NCBI RefSeq assembly: GCF_037893015.1
Contig: NC_133661.1
Coordinates: 247,748,962-247,812,961 of the forward strand
Origin: Macrotis lagotis
Lineage: Eukaryota > Chordata > Mammalia > Peramelemorphia > Peramelidae
Length of the DNA stretch: 64,000 nt
Direction: 5' to 3'
Part shown: piece by piece, positions 10,611 to 22,600 of the stretch
Position numbering within the stretch: position 1 is the stretch's first letter
How the letters are laid out: every line of letters begins with the position of its first letter
Made by a program: the position numbers and the translations under genes
Notes under the pieces: model-generated
What the model was told of the DNA's origin: nothing
The model's input: only the letters and a program-made list of their open reading frames with translations
The model's database searches: none

Positions 10611-13600
10611 ACCAATCTCTCCATTTTTAAGCAATACCAAAAAGTTTTGATGATTACTACTTTGTAGAATAATTTAGGATCTAATATGGAAAGACTCTTT
10701 TTTCTCCACCTTCTTTCATTATTTTCCTTTAGATTCTTAACCTATTGTTCCTTCAGATGAGTTTTATTTTTTTCTAACTACCAAATACTTCTTTCCTACT
10801 TTAATTGGTATAGAATGAAAAAAAGTAAGTTACTTAGATTGTATTATCAATTCTATTATATTAGCAAGGTCTAATCATGAACAATTAATAGGTCTCCAAT
10901 TATTAAGATTCATCTTCATTTCTTTACAGGTGATTTTGTAGATGTAACTATATTGTTTCAGCATGTGCCTTGAAAAGCAGATTCCCAAACATTTTATATA
11001 ATTCATAGTTAGTTTTAATAGAATTTATTTTCCTATTTATTCTGCTGAATTTAATTGGTAACATATATATAGGTATTTATTTGTATATATATATATGTAT
11101 ATATATATGTAATGTGCTTTAGATAATCATATCATCTATAAAAGAGTTTCCTCTTTGTCTAGATTCCTTCAATTATTTTTCTTGTCATTACTATAGTTAG
11201 CATTTCCAGTACTACATCAAATAACAGAGATGATAATGAACATCCTTGTTGTAACACTGATCTTACTGGAAAAGTCTCCATCTTTTCTCCATTACATATA
11301 ATGTCTATTAATTTTAGTAAATATTATATGCTATGTTTAGCAACCACTTCAATAAGACCAAAACAACCAGTTTTCTAGACAATTAAAGTCTGAACATTTT
11401 CAAAATTAAATAGAATAAATTGGTTGTTACATTTTGCCACATTTTCAGCATTTATTGTTACAATCATGTGACCTTTGTTTATGATTGTTATTCATATAGT
11501 CTGCTATGTTTATAGTTTTCCTTCATATTGAACTAATCCTACATTTCAGCTTAGTTATAGTATAATCTTTTTAATGTCATTGTAGACCTCTTGCTAATAT
11601 TTTATTTAATTTCTTTTCACCTATATTAATTTGAGATGTTGATCTATAGTTTTCTTTCTTTTTAGTTCTTTGTTTTAAATATCAAAATCATGTCTATATC
11701 ATAGAAGTAAGAACAAAACTGATTTCTTCTTGAAGTAACCTTCACAATTAGAATTAATATGACAAAAACAATCTTATGAAATCACAAGAACACTTACAAA
11801 GCAAAGCATTTTACAATGTAAAAAATAGATATCACAGTTTGAAAATGTAAACAATAAAATACAAAATGTTAATGGAATTCTTAATTTTTTCCCACTTTTA
11901 ATTAAACCAGTTCCACTTAAATCCTACAAAAATGTAAAGTTGTGCCTTGTAGAACTGACAAAGTGATCATAGTAATCTGTTTTCTGATAGTTTAAACAAG
12001 TAAAATTTCATTTGGTTTATGCGAGATTTACTTGGTTTGATTTTTTCCCTGAGAATATTAAAATATTTTATTCATGGTTTATAAACCTTTTTTTCTTATT
12101 ATAATGCTGTTTGATTTTTTTAAATAAGGATTTTGGTAGGATCCTTTCTTTTCCTATTTTTGTGATAGCTTATGTTATTTTAGAATAAATTAATCTTTGA
12201 ATTTTTGATAGAATTCATATGGTAATTCATGTTCTTATAATTTGTTTTTTCCTTTGAAGGTTCATCTATAATTGATTAATTTTCTTTTTCTGAGATTAGG
12301 TTATTTAAATAATTCATTACTGTTATTTTGAATATTTTATATTTTAACTATATATCAGTTTTATCTGTTATCTATTTTTCACATATTTGGGTGAAATATT
12401 ATCTGAGAGTGCTTTATTTTATCCTGAAGAGTTGGAAATTCTTTTTATTTTTAACAGTCATACTTTTTTAGCAGTTCTTAATTTTATTTCTCAATTCAAG
12501 GGGGGGTTTTACATTCAAGTTTACAACTTCTTTTTTTGATTTCTGGAATTTCTAATTTGATATTTAGTGTGGGTATAAAATGTTGTGGGTTTTTGTATTT
12601 TTTTCATTGCATGTTCAATTCAATTATCTATTCTTTTGTATTTTTATTGATGGAAACATTGAGATAAAAATTTCCATCTAAGAACTACTATGGATGAATC
12701 CCCCAAATTTTAGATGTTCTCTCATTGTCATTTTCTTTAATGAGGTTATCAATAGTTTTGATGGTGGCTTCTTTGACTTGTCAATCTTTAAGGATTCAAT
12801 TTAGTCTTTAATTATTTTTTAATTCTTTCTTTAAAGGTTCTTTATTGAATATCATTTTATTGCATTGAGGTCATTAAAGAATATAATTAATAGTTTCTCC
12901 TTTTAGTAAGGGTGCCATGCAGAGCTGAGTTATATATACACACAACCTTTTCTATTCTCATTCAATAATCATCAGTAATCATCTAAATCTAACTTTTCTA
13001 AAATTTCACTCAGTTCATAACTTCTTTTTTGTTTGTCATTTCAGTAAATTTCTATGTCTAAGAGGAATATATTGAAGACCCCCATTATTGGTTTTTACTG
13101 TCTGTTTTCCCCATGTTAGTATTAACTTTTAATTATTTAAATACTATTCTATTCTGTGAATATATAATAAGGACTGATACTGAGTACTTGAGCATCTAGG
13201 ATATCTATGAATATACTGTAAAATCCCTGTTTATCTCTTTTAATCAATTCTATTTTTTATTGTCATCATTTGAGATAATGATCAATCTATACCTCAGCTT
13301 TTTTGAGTTTACCTCAAGTATAATGGATATTCCTCCACTACCTTCTTTAAATCTATGTGTCTTTATGTTTCTTTTAAGCAGTATATGATTGTATTTTGTT
13401 TTCTATTCTGATATACTTTTCCATTTTATAGGTGAGTTCTTCTCAGTCATGCTTAGCTATGATAATTATATTTCCTTCCATCCTAATCTCTTGTATTTTT
13501 GTCTCTATCTTTACAAAGAAAGTGGTAAAGGCAAGGGAAATATGTTTATTAGTAGTAATTTATGATCTATTTATATTCAGCTGCCCTTTTTCTTTTCTCC

Positions 13601-14044
13601 CTCACCTGATCCTTGATCAAAGACTTTTACTCTTTTTTTCCTTCTACCCTGGAACAGTGGATTTTTTTCTCATGACTGATCTTTCACTGCTCCAAGTTTA
13701 TGTCCCACTCTATCTTCCTATCACTACCTATTTTCTAGTTGAAATTCTTTGTGTATGAATGTGTTCATCTTTCTTGTTTGGTTCAGATGAAAGTGAAGTT
13801 CCTTTGATAACCATCTCCACCACCCCTCCCTCCACATTTATATATCTTAATCTTGTACACTCCTATTATGTGAAATTCAAAGTTCTTTCTCATTCTTTTC
13901 CCCTTCTGGCATGTTATCTCTTCCTTCCCTCTTTTAAGACAATGAAAACAGAACAATACTAATCTCATTCCCTTTTTTTATCTTATTTAACTCCTTTTAT
14001 GACCTTTGAAGACATTTTGGTTCTAAAAGGAAACTTGTTTCTAT

Positions 14045-14590
14045 TCTCAATTAGAGAATGGCTTAACAAATTGTGGTAATTGTATGTCATGGAACACTAT
14101 TGTTCTATTAGAAACCAGGAAGGATGGGAATTCAGGGAATCCTGGAAGGACTTGCATGTACTGAGGCTAAGCAAGATGAGCAGAACCAGAAAAACATTGT
14201 ACACCCTAACAGCAACATAGGGGTGATGATCAACCTTAATGGACTTGCTCATTCCATCAGTGCAACAATCAGGCACAATTTTGGGATATCTGAGATGGAG
14301 AATACCATCTGTATTCAGTGAAAGAACTGTGGAGTTTGAACAAAGGCCAAAGACTATTAGCTTTAATTTTTTTTTTAAAAAGCATCTTATTATATAATTT
14401 TGCTATCTCTTAAACTTTATTTTTTTTCCTTAAGGATATGATTTCTCTCTCATCATATTCAACTTAGATCAATGTATACCATGGAAACAACGTAAAGACT
14501 AACAGACTGCCTTATGTGTGGAGTGGGGAGAGGGAAGCAAGATTTGGGGAAAAATCGTAAAACTCAAATAAAATCTTTCAAAAACAAAAA
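14045..14590 (+). mobile_element. L1 3' end, 5'-truncated
   Basis: Starts in ORF2 at 'agagaatggcttaacaaattgtgg' and passes 'tgtatgtcatggaacactattgttct', 'cagaaccagaaaaacattgtacacc' and 'gatgatcaaccttaatggac' to an A-rich tail near 14580. Opposite orientation to the old L1 it lies in, and roughly at that element's ORF1/ORF2 junction. No clear target-site duplication was found by eye. Confidence 0.9.
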
Positions 14591-16230
14591 AAGGTGGTAA
14601 GTATCACCAGTTTCAGCAGCTGAGAACCAGAAGGGATCAACACTGAAAAAAAAATTACTTTTATAATCTTTTATAACCACTTCCAAATGACTAAATCTAT
14701 ATGTGCCTTTCTAATTTTCTCTTGATTCTTGTTTTTACATTTCAGAGTTTCTACTCAGCTCAGTATTTTCAATGGGAGTACTTGAAAGATTTCTATAAAG
14801 TTTCATTTTCCCCTCATATTATGCTTAGTTTTTCATGGTAGGTTTTTCTTGATTGTAGGCTTTTTGTTTTTTGCCTTTTGGAACATAACAGTGCTAGTTT
14901 TCTTTTCTTTACAAGTGATAGCTGCCATGTCTTGTTTTATATTGATGGTGATCCCTTTGTAATCAAATCTTCCTATCTGCTTGTAGTCTTATTTTGACCT
15001 AGAAACTCTGGATTTTGACAGTGATGTTCCTGTGTTTCAGGAGGTGACTAGTAGATTCTGTTTTAATTTCTTGGAATATTTTAATCAGGCTATATTTTAA
15101 ATATGATTTTCAGATACTCTCAAAAATTTTAACTTGACTCCCCTCAATTTGTCTTCCAGTTCAATTGTCCGGTCAGGTGGTAGAATATATTTTATATTAT
15201 TTTTTCTATCTTTTGATTTTTGTTTTAATATTTGTTGTCTAATGAAGTCAGTGCTTTCTGTTTGGCTCATATGAACTTCCAGGAATTCTAATTCTCTGGT
15301 AAAGTTTATTAACTTCTGTTCTAAATTATTAATTATCTAATTAATTATTTAATTAAGATAATTTCCTAATCTTTCCTCCCTAACTTTTCTTATTTAGCAT
15401 TCCATTTTGTAACTCTTGCTTCACTTCTAGGTATTTTTATACTGCACAATCAATTTCTCTGCGACATTTGAAAATTCTATGGAGTTATTTTGTTCTTTTG
15501 GATTTTAAACCTCAGGCTTCTCTCAATCTATAGTATTTCTTTATAGTTGGTATTTTCTTCTATTGACTCCTATCTCTGAACTCTGAACTCTGAATTGAGC
15601 TCTGGGAATGTGGATCAAATTCTGTACTCTTCTGTACACTTGGATGTTGTGGAGGGGTCTTACCTAATTCTAATGCTAAGACTAGACCTCACCTTCTTCT
15701 AAAATTCCTGGGTTTGGGCTCAATCTTCTAGTGTCTCAGGATTATACCCAGATCCCTTCTCTGTCTTTTTTTCCTTGCATAATCATGAACCAGGAGTTGG
15801 CTTTTTCACTTGTTTTAAACCCAGCATGTCATAACTAGATGTAATTAATTACTCTGGGAGCAGACCTTCTGCAAGGCTATGTGTCCTCTACTTCCCAAGT
15901 GCTGTCCTAGCCTTTTCTCTTCTTACAGCTTAGGCATGGGCTGCCTGGAGACTAATCTAGACCAGCTCTTGCTATGACTTGAGTGCAGGATGCCTGAATA
16001 ATGGTCTAGGATTGTATCCTGATCCAGGATACTTACACATTTTGCCCTCTGCTTACCCTGGTTTGTCTCCACTCAGAACCTCTGCAGGCTTCTGGCAGTC
16101 TTTCTGGGCTGCATAGAGGAGCTTACAGCTTTTTCTCTGGTTTTCTTTATTGGTTCCTCCTGGTACATTCTCAGGACTTCACTGGCCTACTTGGAAGTAG
16201 GGACCCATGGGAAGAGATCTTGACTCTTCT

Positions 16231-16869
16231 AGGTCCACATGCTACAAACTAATTCAGAAATTGAGTGTAGTGTAGTCATCTCGGTGGAACCATTTGAAAA
16301 TTATGGTGGTCTGTGTCAGAGAAGTAGAGTTTAGATTGCCCTAGGAAGGCTCAGAACCCAGGAGTCAACATTCTTTGTCACCTTTCCCACTCCAGTTATT
16401 GCCAGATGAAATCATATTAAAGTGATCATAAAGGGCTGCTTTGGCAGGAGAAAGAAGCCACAAATGGGCAACTGCAACCTTCAAGTGGGTATATGGGATG
16501 GGAGAAGAACAATCCTTCCTATTTGTCTTGCTACTGGTATTAGACTGGACTCTTTATAAAATGATTATATGTATAAAAGTCACAGGTCTTTTTTCCCACC
16601 TCCTAGCATCAGCTGAATCAATCACTGCTTTCTCTCAATGGCTAGTCCCCCCCACTGCCCCAAAACAAAAGGGCACCACAAAACAAACTGTATATTGACT
16701 AATCTGAGACAAAGGACCTAAAGGTGAACCTCCAAAAGTTCCCCTTCAGGGACAGTCATTGGATTTGAGCTTCTGTGAGTTTGTACAGAGAGGACTTTCC
16801 CAGTCAGGCAGGTCTATAAAGCTCAGTGTCAACTCTGGTGTCATTTTTTCAAGCTCATCAGGGTGACTG
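16231..16869. other. Unclassified non-coding stretch
   Basis: May include the most 5' part of the old L1 at its left. A minus-strand or plus-strand exon is not evident; the plus-strand open frame at 16441-16698 has no recognisable domain. Confidence 0.4.
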
Positions 16870-17010
16870 TGAGAGGGTAGTGGCCTGTATTTTATTATTC
16901 CCTTTTTACAAATAAAGAAACTGATAACAGAAGAGGTGAAGGAATGTATTTACATGACTGGAAATAGCAAGGTTGGGGCTGAAACCCCCAATCTAGTTCA
17001 GGTTTAGTGG
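16870..17010 (-). mobile_element. MIR fragment
   Basis: 'attattccctttttacaaataaagaaactgat', 'tttacatgactggaaatagcaagg' and 'ggctgaaaccccc' follow the antisense MIR order. Diverged. Confidence 0.6.
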
Positions 17011-17289
17011 GGAATTTTCCCCCCATTGTACCACTGACTGCCAAAGAGGAAATTTTACCAGATCTTATGCCTTCTCACCAAATATTTCCGGGAAGAAAAT
17101 TTGTCTTCAGGGTCTTTACCCCTAAAGCCATCCAAGAGAGAAAGAGAGATGCAAAGCAGAGAGGGAATATTTGAACCCTTAGCTAAGCAAACACAACTTC
17201 CTGTTGGCTAAAGGGAAATTCTCCCTCTGAGGTCTCAAGGGACTGGAAAGGGATACAGGTTTCTGCACCTCCCCTGAGAAGCCGGGGGA

Positions 17290-17610
17290 ACTCTGGCTAT
17301 CTTTCTTCCCCACCAGCAGCATCTCCATCCTCTAGTACTGAAGAAACATGACACATCTTATTCCCGACCCCTCAATCTTTCCCATTAGCTGAGATTGCAG
17401 GTTCAGAGCACAAACATTGCCGCCTGTCACAGCTGCTGCGTGTCAGCCATCAGCCGGGGAATGGTCTCGTCGTCTTCAATCTATCACACAGGGTTTCTGT
17501 CGCCCTCACTCCCACCCAGCTTTGCATCCCTCCTCCCCACCAGCTCCGAACCTCAGCATGGTGAGGAGACAAGGAACCAGTCACTGGTGAGTAAGGGTCT
17601 GGAGCAAGGA
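17290..17610. promoter_or_regulatory. Candidate conserved non-coding element
   Basis: GC-richer, CpG-bearing, non-repetitive island (aacattgccgcctgtcacagc, cagccggggaatggtctcgtcgtc, ctgtcgccctc) set among SINEs. A plus-strand open frame (17395-17649, 84 codons) crosses it but has no recognisable domain. Its end at 17584 reads CTG-GTGAGT-AAG, a good 5' splice-site match, so a non-coding or small exon is possible. Inference only. Confidence 0.4.
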
Positions 17611-17679
17611 AACTGTCAAAAGTTGTGCCTTTGTGTTACTCTGTGTTAAGTACTTTATCATAGGAGAGAGCTGTTATTA

Positions 17680-17822
17680 TTTCTTTTTTATAATTGAGGA
17701 CACAAGCAGATAGAGGTGGATGACAAGCGCAGCATCACTTGTACTGAGTATCTAAGGCTGGATTTGAATTCAGGTCTTCCTAACTCTTAGGTCCAATGCT
17801 CTATCCAACAGGAGCTGCCTGG
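17680..17822 (-). mobile_element. tRNA-head SINE fragment (MIR or Mar1 group)
   Basis: 'ctgagtatctaaggctggatttgaattcaggtcttcctaactc' and 'ccaatgctctatccaacaggagctgcc' are the antisense head. The core is degraded. Confidence 0.75.
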
Positions 17823-17899
17823 TTCTAAGGCCAAGGGATCACTTGGCTCCAGACATAAGAGTATCATTATCATACACCAGTATTCTTGCTGTTTACTGA

Positions 17900-18104
17900 T
17901 GAGCAATTCTTTTGCACAAAAATACTGAAGTGGTTTACCATTTCCTAGCCTAGATCATTTTACAGATGAGGAAACTGAGGCAAATAGAGTTAAATGAATT
18001 GCCCAGGGTCCCACAGCTAATAAGTGTCTGAGGCTGGATTTGAATTCACAAGTATGAGTCTTCCCAACTCCAGGTCCAGCGGTGGTGTCTCCACTATGCC
18101 TTCA
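17900..18104 (-). mobile_element. Mar1-type CORE-SINE
   Basis: 'aaaatactgaagtggtttaccatttcc', 'ttttacagatgaggaaactgaggcaaat', 'gaattgcccagggtcccacagct' and 'gtatgagtcttcccaactccaggtcc' appear in antisense order. The 3' tail is mostly missing. Confidence 0.85.
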
Positions 18105-18304
18105 AGTCCTTTTAGGAAGCAAAAGGGAAAAGCAGAGGTATACCAGGACTTGAATCCTCATCTCATATACCTGAAGGTGACTTGATTTATAATCCTCATT
18201 GGATCACTATGATTAAAGGGTCACCAAAATCAAAGAACACTGCCTTTCAAAACTTCATCCCTTGCTGACTGTAGCCAAGTTAGAGCATTATATACACAGC
18301 ACTA

Positions 18305-18515
18305 ATAACTTTATATTTATATAGTGGCTCAATTTGTAAACTTTCACATGCATTCTCTTTTGTACTGCATTATAACACTGTGAGATATGGGCAGGTATTA
18401 CTATCCCCATTTTAAATACAAAGAAGCTCAAGTTACAAAAGAGGTTGACTGATTAATATGAGGTCATGCAATGAGGAAATGAGAAAGCCAGGACTCAACA
18501 GCAGATCTTTGGATA
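18305..18515 (-). mobile_element. MIR SINE
   Basis: 'atttatatagtggctcaatttgt', 'ccccattttaaatacaaagaagctcaa' and 'gaggtcatgcaatgaggaaatgagaaagcca' follow the antisense MIR order. Confidence 0.75.
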
Positions 18516-18599
18516 TCTACCAAGGCTCATGAAGACCTGTGGGGTATTGAGGCTGGACCTTATTCTGTAAACTTCATCCTTTTAGAATTACTCTTCAAA

Positions 18600-18785
18600 G
18601 AGGTACAGCGAAAAGAGTCTTCACTTTAGAGTGAAGGGATCTGAGTTCAAATCCTACCTTTCTCAAGCCTTTATCATATACTTTTGTAACTTTTATTAAA
18701 TCATTTACCCACTCTGGGTCTGAGTTTCCTCATTTGTAAAATAAGGGGTTTGAATTAGGTGACATTTAAAGTACCTTCCTACATT
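18600..18785 (+). mobile_element. MIR SINE
   Basis: 'ggtacagcgaaaagagtcttcactttagagtga', 'gagttcaaatccta' and 'tgagtttcctcatttgtaaaataagggg' give head, B-box and core in order. It forms an inverted pair with the MIR at 18305. Confidence 0.75.
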
Positions 18786-19209
18786 ATATCAATGATTTTT
18801 ATAACTCTTTATGTATCCATGACTCCTCCAATCTCATTTGTAGTGGGACAATTAGCACCTACAGTTACTGTGAAAAGCATTATTAACTATTATTCTTGTT
18901 GCCTGACTTTGGAACAAATACTAATCAAGTGGAGGAAAGGGGATAGGTTTGAGGAGAGAGACACTACTGGGGGGAAAGATCTGTTCTAAGTATCAACATT
19001 CCAGACCCAGAACCTGTTCTAGTTCTTTTCATATACCAAGGAAACAATGAGTCAAGGGTCCCTTGAGTCTAGCTGATGGAATAATGAATTCACATCTTTA
19101 TTTCACCAACATCATGACCTGGAAGTAAAAAAAAATTAATGTCATCTTAGGTGACATTAATATAAGCTTTGTCCAGAATTTGAAAAATAATAGTTCCATT
19201 GCATTCAAC
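18786..19209. other. Unclassified non-coding stretch
   Basis: No exon or repeat recognised. Confidence 0.4.
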
Positions 19210-19465
19210 AGGAGGGACAGCTAGGTGGTAGATATAAATGCTAGGCATGGAGTCAGGAAGACTCATCTTCCTGAATTCAAATCTGACCTCAAACACTTAC
19301 TAGTTGTGTGACCCTGGCTAAGTCACTTAACCCTGTTTGCATCAGCTCCTCATATGTAAAATGATCTGGAGAAGGAAATGGCAAAACACTCCAATATCTT
19401 TGCCTGAGAAATGGGGTCATGAAAAGTAGAACTAAACTGAAACAACTAATCAACAGTAGCAACAA
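19210..19465 (+). mobile_element. Mar1-type CORE-SINE, near full length
   Basis: Head 'gggacagctaggtgg', then 'catggagtcaggaagactcatcttcctgaattcaaatc', 'ctccaatatctttgcctgagaaatggggtca' and a CAACA-rich tail. It differs from the short SINE by the deeper core and tail. Confidence 0.9.
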
Positions 19466-19976
19466 CAGAAGAAAAGCAAAGTGAAAAGGGAAGAAGTCCA
19501 GATAAATAATATCATAAAATAGGACAGGGGAGAAATCTAGGGATATGCAGTTGTATGGCAACCCCATTTTCCTCAGCCTTACCCACTCAATCAACCCATA
19601 AATCTTTTGACAACCACTCTAGTGGTTGGGAGCATCAAGCTTTGGGGAATAACAATCAAAGGGAGGTGTACTAGGCAATAGTGCTCTTTTGACCTGATGA
19701 GATCCTTAAATCTTGTAGGATTCTGGTAATCAAGAATTAGGTTGAAATTTTTTGAAGGGGACAGATTGAGGTAAAAGGAACCTTTTTTTTTTGTTTAATT
19801 GCAATTGTGACTAGATCCTGTTTTGCCTCATGCATGCTCCATTCCTATCTCCTTTGATGATTTTCTGTAAAGGTATTAATTAGGACTATTATAGTCTGAG
19901 AATTTTCATTCTGCAACCTGAGACCCCTCAGGGCTAATTCAACAAGTAAGGGAATTCAAAGTATGTACAAAGTGTG
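19466..19976. other. Unclassified non-coding stretch
   Basis: AT-rich, with a poly-T run near 19782. No exon or repeat family was recognised. Confidence 0.4.
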
Positions 19977-20230
19977 TGTGGGGAGGGGAGAGAGGGAGGG
20001 AGAAAAGGGGGAGAGAAGAGAAAGGGGAAGGGGGAGGGGAGGAAGGGAAGGAAGAGACAGAGAAATTAAGAAGACAGGAGAGGGAGAGGAAGAAAAGAGA
20101 CAGAGACAGAGAGACAGAGACAGAGACAGAGACAGGGAAATTGAGAAGAGGAGAGGAGAGGAGAAGGAGAGAGGAGGAAAAGGTAGAAAGAGAGAGAGAC
20201 AGAGACAGACAAAGACAGAGAATGAATAAC
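19977..20230. repeat. Purine-only low-complexity tract (GGGAGA / GAGACA)n
   Basis: About 250 bp of nearly pure purine on the plus strand, moving from GGGAGAGAGG to GAGACA repeats. Several long open frames cross it in different registers because purine triplets lack TAA and TGA combinations here; they are composition artefacts. Confidence 0.95.
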
Positions 20231-20639
20231 TGACAAGATCAGGAAAAGCCTCCTGAAAGAAAGATGGTTTGGCTCAGAGGATACTGTGAAAGAGAGGGTG
20301 CTGTTGACCTTGGGAAAGGGATCCATAATGGCCAGGTCTTTTTGTTGTTTTCCGTGCCTCAACCCTCAGGCAGCTTATCAGGACAGCCCTACACACAAGA
20401 ATCCTGGAGGGAACAACACAGAAGGAACCCACCCAGAGACAAAGAAAAAGACATTGAGGGAAATGCAAACCCTGTGGTCATACTGCTGTCCTTCACATCC
20501 TCCTTGTTTCATCTTCACATATTCACAATTGTAAATTTTTGCTCAAGGAATATCACGTCCATAGGGAACTCCAATTTTTGCTTTTATGTGCTGTCTTGAA
20601 TCGACCTCATGTTCTGCATCAGCTTCTCCATCATCTGGC
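20231..20639. other. Unclassified non-coding stretch
   Basis: No repeat family or domain was recognised. Overlapping open frames on both strands show no conservation signal that can be judged from one sequence. Confidence 0.4.
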
Positions 20640-20875
20640 TTCACTGGCTTCCTCCTACAAGAACTCTTTCCTGACCCCCTAAAATCTAATTCCCTCTCTC
20701 TCTTTTGTTTCCTCCAATTTATACTGCACATAGCATGTTTGTATACTATTTCTTTTTTCATGTTGTCTTCTCCATTCAGATCTGAGCTCCTCCAGAGCAG
20801 AGGCTCTGGGCCTGGATTCAGGAAGACAAGTTCAAATCCAGCCTCAGATACTTCCTGTGACTCTGGGCAATAATT
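20640..20875 (+). mobile_element. L2 3' end followed by a SINE fragment
   Basis: 20640-20800 has the L2 tail pattern 'gaactctttcctgaccccctaaaatctaattccctctc' and 'cagatctgagctcctccagagcagagg'. 20800-20875 then reads as a SINE head (ctgggcctggattcaggaagac, gttcaaatccagcctcagatact). Confidence 0.75.
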
Positions 20876-22469
20876 AGAACTGTCCACAGGGGAAAGAACT
20901 GATGTAGTGGACTTGCCATCATTAAAATTCTTCAAAGAGAAACCTTGAAGTCATTTATTCCATCTCTAAGAATTTGTAATTCTCTTCCTTAATTTGACTA
21001 AGTTCCTATTCTTTTGACTAATTGATGGGGACTCCTGATAAACTGTCCTGATAACAGGACAGTTTGTATTTTGACAGATTTCAACTTCCCATCCCAATTT
21101 CCATTTTAGGTTCCATCAAGTTTGAAGGTTTTTCAAATTTGCCTGATGGTTTATGAATGAATTCATGCTTTCTGTGCTCTTTCAGGAAGAAGCAACAGAA
21201 ATCTTGGAAGTTCTACTTAGAAACCAGCTTGTTTTGGAGTGGTTATTCTACCCCGAATTCACTCTTACCCCCATGTCCAGCCCAATATTATGGTCTTTCA
21301 TCTCTTCCAGATCTGAAATTTATTATTTAATAATAATTATTTTTATTTAAATTGAAAGAGAGGTACATTTAGACCCACAGTGTAAGTCCAATAATTTAGA
21401 ATTGCTTCTGGGTCAAAGGGGTAGAGACATTTGCTTGTTCTCCTATTCCATTAAAGAGCCCCTATGCTCTGACCCACACATGCTGAAAGGTCAGACTCCT
21501 TTTCTCACATTCTTTGGGTCATTAAATCCTACTCTGATGCTGCTAGGGAAAAATTACTTATAGCTTAGGTTTGAATCATGACTGGAGTTTCCCCAAATAA
21601 CTAATAGAAAGGTAGTTAATGTGTAATATGAACTAGGTATAGGACAGCTATTTATTTCCTACATACAAAATAAATATTTAACACCAAAGACCCATGTTTA
21701 AAGTAAGACAAAATAAAACAGTAAACTAACTATTCCTATATTCTGACAGGAAATAGAGACTTGAACATCCTGAAGTACCTAGGATCTCTAGACCTCTTGA
21801 ACTCACAAGGTCAACTCTAATTTGAATAGAGAAAGTACTTCCTTGCTGGAAGCCTTCAAAAAAAAACCCCCCACTGAAAACTCCCCTGTCTCCTGTTCTA
21901 TAGAAAGAATCCTGTACGGGATGGAAAATCAGACTAGGTAATCTCTGAGGTCCTTCTGAACTCCAGTGTTTTAGAGGGAAGATTTGAGCTGGGATGAAAA
22001 AGAGAACAAAGACAGCGGGACTTTGCACCTCCAGATATTCAGAATGATAGGTCCCCACCCCCACCCTCAGGTCAGTCTAGAGGTTTTCAGGTGTTAAGGA
22101 ATAAGATCTGTTATGGCAGCTAGAGCATCTCTTTGGTGTTGCCCTCCAGACAAACAAAACAGATAAAGAGTGACCTCTAGTGATGAATTCCCTTTAGGAA
22201 TCCTGAATGACTGGTCTAGAGCAGAGGTTTTCTGATAGAGTCCCATTCCATGACCCCAGAAAATGAAAGCAATCAAATCCAAGGAAATAGCCAGAGATAG
22301 AGGGAAATTGGGAGAGTCACAGAGAACTGCACTGAGTCATGGCGAGGTAACCTGGGGACTGGGAAGGAGGACTTATTCTTCAAGCTGCAGGAAGCTGCAC
22401 AGCTAAACCACTTCTCATACTCCACCTACATCTTATGGTCTGGTGTCATAGGAGAACACTTGATCAGGA
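20876..22469. other. Unclassified non-coding stretch
   Basis: About 1.6 kb with no recognised exon or repeat family. It contains the perfect hairpin at 21040 and one copy of an unexplained 27-bp repeat at 21137 (see findings). Confidence 0.4.
21040..21065. repeat. Perfect short hairpin
   Basis: AAACTGTCCTG and CAGGACAGTTT are exact reverse complements separated by ATAA: 11-bp arms with a 4-bp loop. Confidence 0.95.
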
Positions 22470-22600
22470 TTTTGTCCTGGTCAACTTACTATTGGGTAAA
22501 TCACTTAACTCCTCTTAGTCTTAACTTCCATCTGTAAACTGAATAGATTTGACTCCTCTAAAGTTCCTTCTACCTCTGAGATTTCTATATGATGTGACTC
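22470..22600 (+). mobile_element. MIR fragment
   Basis: 'ttgggtaaatcacttaactcctcttagtctt' followed by 'ttccatctgtaaactgaatag' and 'aaagttccttctacctctgag', core and 3' part of MIR. Confidence 0.65.

Larger units (their letters stand above)
7620..16230 (-). mobile_element. Old L1, antisense, traceable from 3' UTR to 5' region, with nested insertions
   Basis: Read on the minus strand from right to left, the order is that of one L1. A 5' UTR-like region lies at about 15550-16230. ORF1-like sequence follows at about 14600-15550. The endonuclease part of ORF2 is near 12900-13400 (the antisense 'cccccattattggtttttactgtctg' block). The reverse transcriptase part is near 11130-11320 (antisense 'aacatccttgttgtaacactgatc'). 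The ORF2 end and 3' UTR lie at 7620-8980 (antisense 'tgtaacaaatatgcatactcaagc', 'ggtataaattgttctcctg'). It is strongly decayed. Insertions at 8073-8201, 8500-8637, 9046-10610 and 14045-14590 interrupt it. Unit status is inferred from order and orientation. Confidence 0.75.

Noticed and set aside
19963-20362. Arg/Glu-rich and Ser/Leu-rich frames on both strands
   Set aside because: Translation of a purine-only tract.
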